Below, piece after piece: positions 1 to 8,346 of a DNA stretch of 64,000 nt. The DNA is from Pseudomonadota bacterium (GTDB taxonomy: Bacteria > Pseudomonadota > Alphaproteobacteria > Sphingomonadales > Sphingomonadaceae), in NCBI GenBank assembly GCA_023389105.1, contig JAEWEY010000007.1, positions 1 to 64,000 of the forward strand, read 5' to 3'. A program made the position numbers and the translations under genes. The notes under the pieces were generated by a model. It saw nothing but the letters and a program-made list of their open reading frames with translations, did not search any database and was not told the DNA's origin. The number at the start of each line of letters is the position of its first letter. Positions within the stretch are counted from its first letter, which is position 1.

Positions 1-723
1 CGCCGAGGCGACGGCGAAGAGCGACAAGCCGGGTGGCAAGGGCAGGCGCCCGACCGCGTAGCGCTCGGCCTCAAAGATCTTTTCCAGCGCAGCGTTCAAC
101 GGCTTCGGCGGAAGCGTCACGTCGCCGTTATCCTTGCCGCGCAGCTTGGATGCAGTGCGTTCGGCGACCGCCAACGGAAATAGCAGGCTATTGAAATAAC
201 CGAGACGGTCGAGCTTTAGCGGTGAACCGTCAATCAGCTGTCGCAGCGCGCGCTTCGAGTAGCGGCGCTTGTGGTGATTGACGACGTCGTGCGCGGTCCA
301 CATCCACGGGTGCGCGGGCACGGTCATGATGAACTTGCCGCCGGGCTTCAGCTTCGTCGCGATCGAGGCCAGCGCCGCATGGTCGTCCTCGATATGCTCG
401 ATCACATCGAAAGCCCCGACCAGGTCGTAATGGCGGTCGGCGACGTCCTTCAGCTCGGGCAACGGCGAGCTCATGATCTCCCGGCCTAGCCGCTGCGCGG
501 ACATTTCGCGCGCCTCATCGTCCAACTCGAGGCCGTCGACATGGCCAAAGCCAGCGAGCATCGAAAGATTGTGACCGGTGCCGCAGCCGAGTTCCAAGAT
601 GCGCGCATCGGGGCCGGGGCGGACCTCGCGGCGGATCAGGTCGGCGATGATCCGGCGGCGCGCGCGGTACCACCAGTGCCGCTCGTCAAGCTCGGCCATT
701 TGCTGATAGACGACGCGTTCCAT
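1..723 (-). CDS. Class I SAM-dependent methyltransferase (3' end outside window)
   Basis: The ATG at 723 follows directly after the stop codon of the GtrA-like gene (TAG at 726-724), so the two are co-transcribed. The 241 visible codons start MERVVYQQMAELDERHWWYR and contain the SAM-binding glycine motif LELGCGTGHN near residue 45, an acidic strand end (DGLELD), motif FDVIEHIEDD, and KPGGKFIMTVPAHPWMWTAHD, typical of Methyltransf_11/UbiG-like enzymes that modify small molecules or sugars. The gene runs off the left edge without a stop. Its partner encodes a GtrA-family polyprenyl-sugar flippase-like protein, so methylation of an envelope glycan or lipid-linked sugar is a reasonable inference. 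The substrate cannot be read from sequence. Confidence 0.85.
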   Translation of the reverse strand, partial: MERVVYQQMAELDERHWWYRARRRIIADLIRREVRPGPDARILELGCGTGHNLSMLAGFGHVDGLELDDEAREMSAQRLGREIMSSPLPELKDVADRHYDLVGAFDVIEHIEDDHAALASIATKLKPGGKFIMTVPAHPWMWTAHDVVNHHKRRYSKRALRQLIDGSPLKLDRLGYFNSLLFPLAVAERTASKLRGKDNGDVTLPPKPLNAALEKIFEAERYAVGRLPLPPGLSLFAVASA

Positions 724-1125
724 CTAGCGAAACACCAGCTGGCGGTTGAGCGCGAAGGTGGCGAGCGGCGTGACGAAGATCGCCGGCACCAGCGGCCACC
801 AGGTCGGTCCATGCATCGGGCCAGTCAGCACCCAGGTGAAGATCTCGTTCAGGACGAAACCCGAGCTTTGCACCAGCAGGAACTTGATCTTCAGCCGGTG
901 ATCTTCTTCGGCACCATGACCGCGGAAGCTCCAGCGGCTGTGGGCGACGAAGCCAATGCTGACCGAGACGAGGAACGCAATGACGACGGCCGCGACCGGC
1001 GGCATCACATAGGTCGCAAAGACCCAGTAGATGACCGAATAGACGCCCGCGAGCGAGAAGCCGACGATCGCGAACCGCACCAGCTGACCGACGGTTTCAT
1101 GTTGAAGGTTTAATCTGGAAGCCAT
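724..1125 (-). CDS. GtrA-family membrane protein
   Basis: A 133-residue protein with four predicted hydrophobic segments (about residues 15-35, 38-58, 80-100 and 110-128) and the family signature VRFAIVGFSLAGVYSVIYW near the N-terminus. GtrA proteins are thought to flip undecaprenyl- or decaprenyl-phosphate-linked sugars across the inner membrane for O-antigen glucosylation, arabinogalactan or related polymers. The stop is immediately followed by the ATG of the methyltransferase. A large GT-C-like membrane protein is divergent 46 bases away, which supports a role in envelope glycosylation. Length fits the family. Confidence 0.88.
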   Translation of the reverse strand: MASRLNLQHETVGQLVRFAIVGFSLAGVYSVIYWVFATYVMPPVAAVVIAFLVSVSIGFVAHSRWSFRGHGAEEDHRLKIKFLLVQSSGFVLNEIFTWVLTGPMHGPTWWPLVPAIFVTPLATFALNRQLVFR

Positions 1126-1171
1126 GCCCCGGCTGCTTGCCGTTTAGAATCAGACGGCTAGAGCGCGAAAC

Positions 1172-2971
1172 ATGGAGCAAAGCAAGGCGGGGGATTGGGA
1201 GGCGCGCGCCCTCGAGTGGCTCGGGCGCAATTGGAAGCTCGTCACCTGCATCGTCTGGCTCGGCTTTTCCGTCTGGTTCATCGCCGACAGGTGGCAACAA
1301 ATCCGATGGTTCGGACTTGGCGACACCGACGACAATATGCGGATCATGCAGGTCCGCGCGTGGCTGCATGGGCAAAGCTGGTTTGACCTGCGCAACTACC
1401 GGCTGAACCCCCCATTTGGCGCGAACATTCACTGGTCGCGGCTGGTCGACCTGCCGATCGCCGGGCTGATCCTCGGACTGCGGCCATTTCTGGGCGGCGC
1501 GGGCGCGGAGCGCTGGGCGGTCGCGATCGCGCCTTTGTTGCCCTTTCTGCTTTTGCTGTTTTCGCTTGCGCTGACCGCGCGGCGGCTGCTCGGGCCCACG
1601 GCGTATGTGTTGGTGTTTCTTGCGCTGTTTTTCGCGGGGTCGACCAACGGCATGTTCATGCCGGAGCGCATCGATCATCACGGCTGGCAACTTGCTCTGC
1701 TCGCACTCGGCATCGCGGGAATTGCCGATCCGAAGGGGGTGCGCGGCGGGCTGACGCTCGGGGTCGCAACGGCGCTTTCGCTGGCGATCGGGCTCGAAAT
1801 GCTCATCTATCTGGCGCTGGCCGGGGTCGCCATGGTTCTGTTCTGGGTCGACGGCCGTGAAGAGCGAGACCGCTTGATGGCCTATGCTTTGTCGCTGGGC
1901 GGAGCGACGGCGCTCGGGTTCGTGGTCTTCGCGTCGAACGATAATTGGGGCGCCGTTTGCGACGCTCTATCCCCGGTTTGGCTGTCGGATGCGCTCGTCG
2001 GCGGCGCCCTGATGTTCGCATTGGCCTGGCTTTCGCCCGTCGATTGGAAGCGCCGTTTGACGCTGGCGGTCGGAGCGGGAGCGATCATTGCGGGATGGCA
2101 TGCCCTGATGTTCCCGCACTGCCTTCAGCGGCTCGAAGGTGTCTCCCCGGAAGTCGAGCGTCTGTGGTTGAGCCACGTGAAGGAAGCGCGGCCAATCTAT
2201 CGCCATGGCTGGCGCATTGCGACGCTGATCGTGGCTCTGCCGATTACGGGACTGATCGGTTGGGGCCTGACGGTCTGGATGCGACGCGGCGATCGCGACT
2301 TGCTGCGCCGCGCGATCGGCGCCGCTGTGCCGGGTCTCGCGGCGACGGTCCTGCTGCTGTGGCAGACACGCACGGGTCCGGCCGCGCAGATGATGGCCGT
2401 GGTCGGTTCGGCGGCGGTCGCTTGGTTCCTGTTGCCGCGCGCGTGGCGAAGCAGCAGCCCTGTGACCCGCGTCCTTGGCGGCGCGCTCGTCGTCATCTGC
2501 GCGGTGGGCGCGATCGTGCCGATGGTCGTCGGCTACATTCCTGAAGCCAAGGCCAGCCCTCGAGACAAGGCGATCGGGAAGGCCAATCGGCTGTGCGGAT
2601 CGATGTGGGGCCTGCGCCCAATCGCGCTGCAACCAAAAGGCCGGGTCTTCACCTTCATCGACCTTAGCCCGCGGTTGATCACCGTAACTCATCACGACGC
2701 GGTGGCTGGTCCCTACCACCGCAATGGCCAGCAGATCGCGGACGTGATGAACTTCTGGCGCGGGCCTGAGGCCCAGGCCCATCGCATCGTCCAGAAGTAC
2801 AGGTCGGACTATGTGCTAAGCTGCCCGAACAGCTCGACGACGACGATCTTCGCGGCGGAAGCGCCAAAGGGATTTTATGTCCAGCTTCAGCAGGGCAAGG
2901 TCCCGGCCTGGTTGAAGCCCGTCCCGCTGCCCAAGGATTCGCCGTTCCGGATGTGGCGCGTGGTCGGCTGA
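1172..2971 (+). CDS. Polytopic GT-C-fold glycosyltransferase-like protein (STT3/AglB-like)
   Basis: A 599-residue inner-membrane protein with about ten or more transmembrane segments and a soluble C-terminal part from about residue 460. Near residue 50 a loop reads LGDTDDNMRIMQVRAWLHGQ and is followed by HWSRLVDLP. Another loop has MPERIDHHGWQ near 165-175. An acidic D-x-D-type first loop with a later DHHGWQ loop resembles oligosaccharyltransferase STT3/AglB and related GT-C enzymes that use polyprenyl-linked sugars. Bacterial homologues often carry uninformative or wrong labels. It is divergent from the GtrA gene, so both may serve one glycan pathway. It abuts the marC stop tail to tail (TGA directly followed by TCA). 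Confidence 0.65.
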   Translation: MEQSKAGDWEARALEWLGRNWKLVTCIVWLGFSVWFIADRWQQIRWFGLGDTDDNMRIMQVRAWLHGQSWFDLRNYRLNPPFGANIHWSRLVDLPIAGLILGLRPFLGGAGAERWAVAIAPLLPFLLLLFSLALTARRLLGPTAYVLVFLALFFAGSTNGMFMPERIDHHGWQLALLALGIAGIADPKGVRGGLTLGVATALSLAIGLEMLIYLALAGVAMVLFWVDGREERDRLMAYALSLGGATALGFVVFASNDNWGAVCDALSPVWLSDALVGGALMFALAWLSPVDWKRRLTLAVGAGAIIAGWHALMFPHCLQRLEGVSPEVERLWLSHVKEARPIYRHGWRIATLIVALPITGLIGWGLTVWMRRGDRDLLRRAIGAAVPGLAATVLLLWQTRTGPAAQMMAVVGSAAVAWFLLPRAWRSSSPVTRVLGGALVVICAVGAIVPMVVGYIPEAKASPRDKAIGKANRLCGSMWGLRPIALQPKGRVFTFIDLSPRLITVTHHDAVAGPYHRNGQQIADVMNFWRGPEAQAHRIVQKYRSDYVLSCPNSSTTTIFAAEAPKGFYVQLQQGKVPAWLKPVPLPKDSPFRMWRVVG

Positions 2972-3604
2972 TCAGCCCAGCACGTTCGGAAAGCTTTGCT
3001 TCAACCCATCGACGATGAACTGCGCTGCCAGGGCAGCCAGGATGACGCCGAGGATGCGCGTGATCATCGCCTCAAGCTTCTCGCCGATCAGCCGCATCAG
3101 CGGTCCCGCGGCGAGCAGAGTAAGCATCGTCATGAGCATCACGACGGTGATTGCGGCGAGGACAACGATGACGTGGGTCGGGGTTTCGGCCCGTGACACC
3201 CAGAGCATGGCGCTGGCGATCGAACCGGGCCCGGTGATCATCGGAATCGCCATCGGGAAGACGCTGATGTCCTCTGCCTCAGGCGTCCCCTCGATTTCCT
3301 CGGCACGCTTTTCGCGCCGTTCGGTCCGCCGTTCGAACACCATGTCGAGCGCGATCATGAACAGCATGATGCCGCCGGCAATACGAAAGCTGGCGAGGCT
3401 GATGCCGAGCGCATGGAGCATCGGCCGGCCGAGCAGCGCGAAGAACATCAGGATCGCCCAGGCGATCAGCACCGACCGGATCGCCATCGCGCGGCGATGC
3501 GCTGGGGGCGTGCCACGCGTGAGGCTGGCGAAGATCGGCGCGCAACCCGGCGGGTCGATGATGACCAGAAAGGTCACCAGGGCCGATCCGAACAGTTCGA
3601 TCAT
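2972..3604 (-). CDS. MarC-family integral membrane protein
   Basis: A 210-residue protein starting MIELFGSALVTFLVIIDPPG. The ATG at 3604 overlaps the stop of the upstream gene as ATGA, which fixes the start; an in-frame upstream extension lacks family similarity. Six hydrophobic segments, IDPPGCAPIFASLT near the N-terminus and FPMAIPMITGPGSIA in the middle are typical of the MarC/YchE/YhgN family (UPF0056). MarC was once tied to multiple antibiotic resistance, but that has been withdrawn and its transport function is unknown. It is the last gene of the run gluQRS-egtBD-yggT-folD. Confidence 0.9.
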   Translation of the reverse strand: MIELFGSALVTFLVIIDPPGCAPIFASLTRGTPPAHRRAMAIRSVLIAWAILMFFALLGRPMLHALGISLASFRIAGGIMLFMIALDMVFERRTERREKRAEEIEGTPEAEDISVFPMAIPMITGPGSIASAMLWVSRAETPTHVIVVLAAITVVMLMTMLTLLAAGPLMRLIGEKLEAMITRILGVILAALAAQFIVDGLKQSFPNVLG

Positions 3605-4266
3605 TTGGTGCGTGGGCCCGGAATCTCGTCGGTCAGCACTTGGGCATAGGCACGGCCGTTCCACTGAAAGATCCGGAGCTTACGCGAGCCGTCTTTCTCG
3701 ACTTTCCAATCCCACCCGAGGCTCCGGTCCGCCGACTGGCCACGACCGCTGTCTTCAGGCGTCTGCCGCGCTTCGCGGTTCGTGAGTGGCGGCGGTGCCG
3801 AGATTGGGGCGCCGGGGGCCGTGCGCGCGCAATTCGCGCGTTTGACCTCGACCTTCATGCCCGGTGTGCTGGTGCCCTCCGGATATTCGCCACCGCCGTC
3901 ATAGACCCAGCGCCACCCGCGGGGGGTCCGCTGCCACACGGTGGTGAAGAAACCGCCGAGCTTGTCGTCCTGTTTGAACCAGGGGCCCGTGTTCACGGCG
4001 GTGCGTCCATCGCAGGAAACGAAGCTACGTGCGGGGCGCCAGGTGATGGCGTTGGGCGGGTCTTTCAGCGTCTTGAGGAAGGTGCTCGCCCACACTGCCT
4101 GCGGCGTGAACATGACCGCATCCCGGTCCGCCCATTTGCGGAAGGCACTCCACTGGCCGATCCGCTTTGCGTCGCGGGCGAAGGAATGTTCAGCGTCGAT
4201 GGCGGTGACCACGCGAGCGGGCGCCGCCGGCGCCGTTGCGGTGGCAAGGAGGAACGCGATCATCAT
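3601..4266 (-). CDS. Exported NTF2/SnoaL-like hypothetical protein
   Basis: 221 residues with a short hydrophobic N-terminus (MMIAFLLATATAPAAPA) that looks like a signal peptide. The body begins AIDAEHSFARDAKRIGQW, then WADRDAVMFTPQAVWA, and ends with FQWNGRAYAQVL. This pattern (helix, acidic loop, strands holding TTVWQRTPRGWRWVYDGG) resembles the DUF4440/SnoaL NTF2 fold, which lacks one common function. ATGA overlaps join it to folD upstream and marC downstream. A second ATG directly follows the first, so either could serve. No enzyme role can be assigned. Confidence 0.75.
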   Translation of the reverse strand: MMIAFLLATATAPAAPARVVTAIDAEHSFARDAKRIGQWSAFRKWADRDAVMFTPQAVWASTFLKTLKDPPNAITWRPARSFVSCDGRTAVNTGPWFKQDDKLGGFFTTVWQRTPRGWRWVYDGGGEYPEGTSTPGMKVEVKRANCARTAPGAPISAPPPLTNREARQTPEDSGRGQSADRSLGWDWKVEKDGSRKLRIFQWNGRAYAQVLTDEIPGPRTK

Positions 4267-5135
4267 AAGCTTTTCTCATACGAATAGCCTTCGCGCCGCG
4301 CGGCGGAAACGAAGGTGTTGCGGATCAGCATGGCGATGGTCATTGGACCGACCCCGCCGGGGACAGGGGTAATCGCACCGGCGATTTCCGATGCAGATGT
4401 GAAGTCGACGTCGCCGACCAGTCCAGCTTCGGTGCGATTGATGCCGACATCGATTACGGTCGCCCCCGGCTTCAGCCAGTCGCCGGTGATCATGTTCGGA
4501 CGGCCGACGGCGGCCACGACGATATCCGCGCGGCGGACCACGTCGGGCAGGTTCCGAGTCCGGCTATGCGCGATAGTCACGGTGCAACTCTCGCGGAGAA
4601 GCAACAGCGCCATCGGCTTGCCGACAATATTGGAGCGGCCAACCACGACCGCATCCTTGCCTGACAGATCTCCGAGCTCGGCCTGCAGCAGTCGCAGGCA
4701 GCCAAGCGGCGTGCAGGGCACGAAGCCGTGCAGCCCGATCGCGAGGCGGCCGGCATTGACCGGGTGGAAGCCGTCGACGTCCTTGTCAGGCGAGATGCGG
4801 GTGATGATCACCTGCTCGTCGATCTGCGGCGGAAGCGGTAGTTGGACGAGGATGCCATCGACCGCAGGATCGGAATTGAGCTGGTCGACCAGCGCCACCA
4901 GTTCGTCCTCGCTGGTCGATGCCGGCAGGCGGTGCTCGAAGCCCTGCATGCCTGCTTGTTCCGTCGCGCGCGCTTTAGACCGGACGTAGACGGCTGACGC
5001 AGGGTCTTCTCCGACAAGCACGACGGCGAGCCCAGGTACGCGACCGACCTGCTGGCGAAAGGCACCGACTTCGGTGGCGATGCGATCGCGGATGGCCTGA
5101 GCGGCGGCTTTCCCGTCGATCCGCTTCGCGGTCAT
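4263..5135 (-). CDS. folD: Bifunctional methylenetetrahydrofolate dehydrogenase/cyclohydrolase
   Basis: 290 residues, the normal FolD length. The ATG at 5135 overlaps the yggT stop (ATGA), giving N-terminus MTAKRIDGKAAAQAIRDR. The substrate site carries Y-x-x-x-K (AVYVRSKARA) and DGILVQLPLP. PDKDVDGFHP and the NADP-binding GRSNIVGKPMALLL are also present, with C-terminal ITPVPGGVGPMTIAML. It interconverts 5,10-methylene- and 10-formyl-THF via methenyl-THF in the cytoplasm, supplying one-carbon units for purines and fMet-tRNA. Confidence 0.97.
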   Translation of the reverse strand: MTAKRIDGKAAAQAIRDRIATEVGAFRQQVGRVPGLAVVLVGEDPASAVYVRSKARATEQAGMQGFEHRLPASTSEDELVALVDQLNSDPAVDGILVQLPLPPQIDEQVIITRISPDKDVDGFHPVNAGRLAIGLHGFVPCTPLGCLRLLQAELGDLSGKDAVVVGRSNIVGKPMALLLLRESCTVTIAHSRTRNLPDVVRRADIVVAAVGRPNMITGDWLKPGATVIDVGINRTEAGLVGDVDFTSASEIAGAITPVPGGVGPMTIAMLIRNTFVSAARREGYSYEKSL

Positions 5136-5437
5136 GTGAGGGTGTTGCCGGCTTCCATCAGAATGCCCGGAAGAACCTTCGACCGGAGAACGCCGATGAT
5201 CAGCAGGATGACGAGCGGCGAGAAATCGATGCCGCCGAAATCGGGCAACAAGCGCCGGATCGGCCGATACAGCGGTTCGGTCATTCGCTCCATGGCGCCA
5301 ATGATCGTGCGCACCCCGTTCGAGTGCACGTTGATCACATTGAAGGCGATGAGCCAGCTGACGATCACCTGGGCAATGATGACATACATCGCCACGGCGA
5401 GGATAAGGTCGATGATTCCAACGACGGCGTAAATCAT
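5132..5437 (-). CDS. YggT-family membrane protein
   Basis: 101 residues with two hydrophobic segments (about 4-24 and 70-90) and the YggT signature: IAQVIVSWLIAFNVIN, then MERMTEPLYRPIRRLLPDFGGIDFSPLVILLII. YggT (CCB3-related) proteins are small inner-membrane proteins; links to osmotic tolerance and to cytochrome or division-associated complexes have been reported, but no reaction is known. It overlaps folD by four bases and lies 32 bases after egtD, so read-through from the ergothioneine genes is likely. Confidence 0.9.
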   Translation of the reverse strand: MIYAVVGIIDLILAVAMYVIIAQVIVSWLIAFNVINVHSNGVRTIIGAMERMTEPLYRPIRRLLPDFGGIDFSPLVILLIIGVLRSKVLPGILMEAGNTLT

Positions 5438-5469
5438 CGCTTGCGCTTAGCCGCGCCGCCCGGCGGCGG

Positions 5470-6429
5470 CTAGGGGGCGAAGCGGTTCGGTTCGGCCACC
5501 GCCAGGATCTCGGCAAAGTCGCCGGCCGGATCGGTCCACTCGGCGACGGGCGTCCAACCGCCGGCGAGCATCAAGACGCGGCCGCCGCGCTGGCCGTATT
5601 TGTGGCTGTTCTCGACGTGGATCGATGAGCCTTCCGCGAAGGTGAAGGTGCGCCCGTCGATCGTAAATTCCACGTCGCGGATCGCGACCAGATGGATCTC
5701 GATCCGCGAGAGGATGTCGTTCCAGCGCGCCTCGTGACGGAAGGCGTCCTCAGGGATGTCGGCGTCCAGCTCGCGGTTGATGCGCGTCAGCAGGTTCAGC
5801 GAGAATTGCGCGGTCACACCCTCGGGATCGTCATAGGCGGCGATCAGACGGTCGACCGGCTTCACCCGATCCATCCCGATCAGCAGCTGCGACCCAGGTC
5901 CAAGCAGGTCGCGGAACTGCCTCAGCAGATCGGTCGCGGTCCGCGGCACGAAATTGCCGATCGTCGATCCAGGGAAAAAGCCTAGTCGTGGCCGATCGTC
6001 GAGGCCGCCCGGCAGACTGAATGGTCGAGCAAAGTCGGCGGTCACCGGAATGACCTCCACATCGGGAAAGCTTGCCTGAAGATCGGCGGCACTCTGGTCG
6101 AGGTAATCGCCGGAAATGTCGACTGGGACATAGGCGGACGGCTGAATGGCCTGGAGCAAAATCGGCGTCTTGGTTTGCGATCCTGCCCCAAATTCGACGA
6201 CTACCGCCCCCTTGGGAACGCGGGCGGCGATGTCGTTCATGATGGTGTGGAAAATCGCGGTTTCTGTGCGTGTCGGATAGTAGGACGGGAGGCGCGTGAT
6301 CTCGTCGAACAGTTCCGACCCGCGATGGTCGTAGAGCCACCGGGCCGGGATCGAGGGGATTGGCGCGGCGAGTCCCGCCAGCACGTCGTCGTGAAACTGC
6401 TGTGCCTGGTGATCAACTGTCGCGAGCAA
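5470..6429 (-). CDS. egtD: L-histidine N-alpha-methyltransferase (ergothioneine biosynthesis)
   Basis: 319 residues matching the Methyltransf_33/EgtD family. Visible signatures are the N-terminal RWLYDHRGSELFDEITRLPSYYPTRTE, the SAM-site VVEFGAGSQTKTPILL, YVPVDIS, and FFPGSTIGNF. C-terminal FAEGSSIHVENSHKY matches the EgtD histidine-binding region. EgtD trimethylates histidine to hercynine, the first step of ergothioneine synthesis. The start overlaps the 3' end of egtB by 17 bases, so the two are translationally coupled and encode consecutive steps of the pathway. Confidence 0.96.
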   Translation of the reverse strand: MLATVDHQAQQFHDDVLAGLAAPIPSIPARWLYDHRGSELFDEITRLPSYYPTRTETAIFHTIMNDIAARVPKGAVVVEFGAGSQTKTPILLQAIQPSAYVPVDISGDYLDQSAADLQASFPDVEVIPVTADFARPFSLPGGLDDRPRLGFFPGSTIGNFVPRTATDLLRQFRDLLGPGSQLLIGMDRVKPVDRLIAAYDDPEGVTAQFSLNLLTRINRELDADIPEDAFRHEARWNDILSRIEIHLVAIRDVEFTIDGRTFTFAEGSSIHVENSHKYGQRGGRVLMLAGGWTPVAEWTDPAGDFAEILAVAEPNRFAP

Positions 6430-7654
6430 GGCGGACCCCTGTAAATTGCCAGCGCGCGGCGGGCGGGAAGAAATTGCGATAGGATGCGCGGCTGTGACCG
6501 CGCGGGGTGGCGCAGCTGGCGCCCTTCAGCACGAACTGGCCGCACATGAATTTGCCGTTGTACTCGCCGACCGCGCCTTCGGCGGTGGTGAACCCGGGGT
6601 AGGATGCGAAAGCGCTCTGCGTCCACTCCCAGACATCGCCGAACACGCCGCCGCCGGGGCGCGGCATCACGGGACCAGCCGCATCGAGCTGATTGCCGAT
6701 GGTCGGATCGGCGCTGCTGCCGAAATCTTCCCATTCGGCTTCGGTGGGCAGACGGGCGCCGGACCAGCGGGCGAAGGCGTCGGCCTCGAAATAGCTGACA
6801 TGTGCGACGGGGGCCGCACGGTCGATACCCCGGCGTCCGGCAAGCGTGAACTCGGTGCCGTCGTCATGCCAGTAAAGCGGGGCGTTAATGGCGTCGCGCT
6901 GCACCCAGTCCCAGCCTTCGGACAGCCACAAGGTCGGGGTGCGGTAACCGGCGTCGGCGATGAAGTCCTGCCACTCGCCATTGGTCACGCGCCGCGTGGC
7001 GATCTCATGCGGGTGAAGCAACGCGCGGTGGCGCGGGCGCTCCGAGTCGAAGGCAAACCCGATCTCGGGCGCGCCGATTTCGACAACATCCGCGCGGCCG
7101 CGGTGCCAGGTTAGCGGTTCGATCGCAAAGCATGCCGCAGGTGGCGCTTGGGCGTAGACCGGCTCGATGGGGTTGGCGGCGAAGGTCGCGAGGATGTCGG
7201 TGAGAAACAGCTCCTGGTGCTGCTGCTCATGGTTGATGCCAAGCTCGATGAGGTCGAGCGCTGCGGCGGGCAGGTTGGGAACCGCTTGGACCAGAGCCTC
7301 ATCGACGTGCGCCCGATAGGCGCGAACCTCGTCGAGCGAGGGACGTGACAGCATGCCGCGGCGCGGACGGTCGTGCCGCGGACCTTCGGCTTCGTAATAG
7401 CTGTTGAACAGAAAGGCGAAACGATCGTCGAAAGCGCGGTAGCCCGGCGCATGATCGCGCAGCACGAATGTTTCGAAAAACCAGGTCGTATGCGCCAGGT
7501 GCCATTTGGCCGGCGACGCGTCCGGAAATGGTTGGATCGTCGCATCGGCGTCCGAGAGGGGCGCGGCGAGATCGAGCGTCAGTTTACGCGTCGCGAACAG
7601 CCGGTCGCTGAGTGCGCCGGCTGCGAACGTCGATCGGGCCTCGGGCCGGTTCAT
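6413..7654 (-). CDS. egtB: Ergothioneine sulfoxide synthase EgtB
   Basis: 413 residues: a DinB_2 domain (about 15-165) then an FGE-sulfatase domain (about 190-413). The expected three iron-binding histidines are visible: WHLAHTTWFFETF (H55) and NHEQQHQELF (H142, H146). The FGE half has RRVTNGEWQDFI, GARLPTEAEWE, GGVFGDVWEWTQSAF and a C-terminal HSRASYRNFFP. EgtB joins hercynine to a thiol donor (gamma-glutamylcysteine or cysteine, depending on subtype) using O2. No egtA, egtC or egtE is next to it, so the donor and the final C-S lyase must come from elsewhere. ATGA overlap with the flavodoxin-like gene. Confidence 0.95.
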   Translation of the reverse strand: MNRPEARSTFAAGALSDRLFATRKLTLDLAAPLSDADATIQPFPDASPAKWHLAHTTWFFETFVLRDHAPGYRAFDDRFAFLFNSYYEAEGPRHDRPRRGMLSRPSLDEVRAYRAHVDEALVQAVPNLPAAALDLIELGINHEQQHQELFLTDILATFAANPIEPVYAQAPPAACFAIEPLTWHRGRADVVEIGAPEIGFAFDSERPRHRALLHPHEIATRRVTNGEWQDFIADAGYRTPTLWLSEGWDWVQRDAINAPLYWHDDGTEFTLAGRRGIDRAAPVAHVSYFEADAFARWSGARLPTEAEWEDFGSSADPTIGNQLDAAGPVMPRPGGGVFGDVWEWTQSAFASYPGFTTAEGAVGEYNGKFMCGQFVLKGASCATPRGHSRASYRNFFPPAARWQFTGVRLARDS

Positions 7655-8277
7655 TTGCTGGGCTTCATCCCCGGATAGTTGCTGCCCTGTAACATAGTGA
7701 CGAGATGCGCGGCATTCGAGGCCAGCATCTTTGCCGTCTCCTCAACCGGCTTCGGCGTCTCCTTCAGATCCTTGAAGTCGACCTTGCCCATCGCCTCGCC
7801 CACCCAATAACAGGCGCCCGCCGCGGGAATGGTCCAGCCCACATCATTCAGCGCCTGGAACAAGGTGGCGCTGATATGGTGCGCGCCATCTTCGTTGCCG
7901 ACGATCGCGCAAATCGCGACCTTGCCGTAGGCGGGCGTCCGCGACGCATTGTCGGTTTCGCTGAGGAAGGCGTCCATGCGCTCGGTGACGCGCTTGGCGA
8001 TGCTGGACATCTGGCCCATCCATACCGGGGTGCCGAGGATCAGGATGTCGGCGTCGAGCACCTTCTTGCGGATGCCCGGCCATTCATCCCCGTCGCCTTC
8101 GTCTGAGCTGACACCCGGCAGGACGTTGAAGTCGGCGACGCGGATGGTCTCGGTCAGTTCGACATCGTGGTCGCGAAAATGCTTCGCGAGCAGGTCGATC
8201 ATTGCGTCGGTCGACGAAGGTTCGCCGCCGCTGCGCTTCAGCGTACAGTTCAGCGCAACGGCTTTCAGGCTTGGCAT
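7651..8277 (-). CDS. Flavodoxin-like NAD(P)H-dependent FMN reductase family protein
   Basis: 208 residues. The N-terminus MPSLKAVALNCTLKRSGGEPSST is the phosphate-binding loop of the flavodoxin-like fold, and ILILGTPVWMGQMSSIAKR is the FMN-ring loop of the NADPH-dependent FMN reductase group. CAIVGNEDGAHH and ACYWVGEAMGKVDFKD follow. The protein probably binds FMN and moves electrons between NAD(P)H and an unknown acceptor. Its stop overlaps the egtB start (ATGA), so it may supply reducing power in thiol metabolism, but this is only inferred from position. An inverted repeat lies just upstream. Confidence 0.85.
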   Translation of the reverse strand: MPSLKAVALNCTLKRSGGEPSSTDAMIDLLAKHFRDHDVELTETIRVADFNVLPGVSSDEGDGDEWPGIRKKVLDADILILGTPVWMGQMSSIAKRVTERMDAFLSETDNASRTPAYGKVAICAIVGNEDGAHHISATLFQALNDVGWTIPAAGACYWVGEAMGKVDFKDLKETPKPVEETAKMLASNAAHLVTMLQGSNYPGMKPSK

Positions 8278-8283
8278 GGTAAT

Positions 8284-8318
8284 TCCGTTCAGTCAGCTTC
8301 GTCGACGAACCGAACGGA
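8284..8318. repeat. Nested inverted repeats upstream of the flavodoxin-egtBD genes
   Basis: Outer arms TCCGTTC (8284-8290) and GAACGGA (8312-8318) enclose a perfect 12-base palindrome TTCGTCGACGAA at 8298-8309. It sits 6 bases ahead of the flavodoxin-like start and 29 bases after the cobalamin adenosyltransferase stop. No T-tract follows on the minus strand, so a Rho-independent terminator is unlikely. A regulator-binding site or an RNA hairpin in a read-through transcript is possible. Confidence 0.45.
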
Positions 8319-8346
8319 TGACGGCAGTTATGGTGCCCGGACGGAC

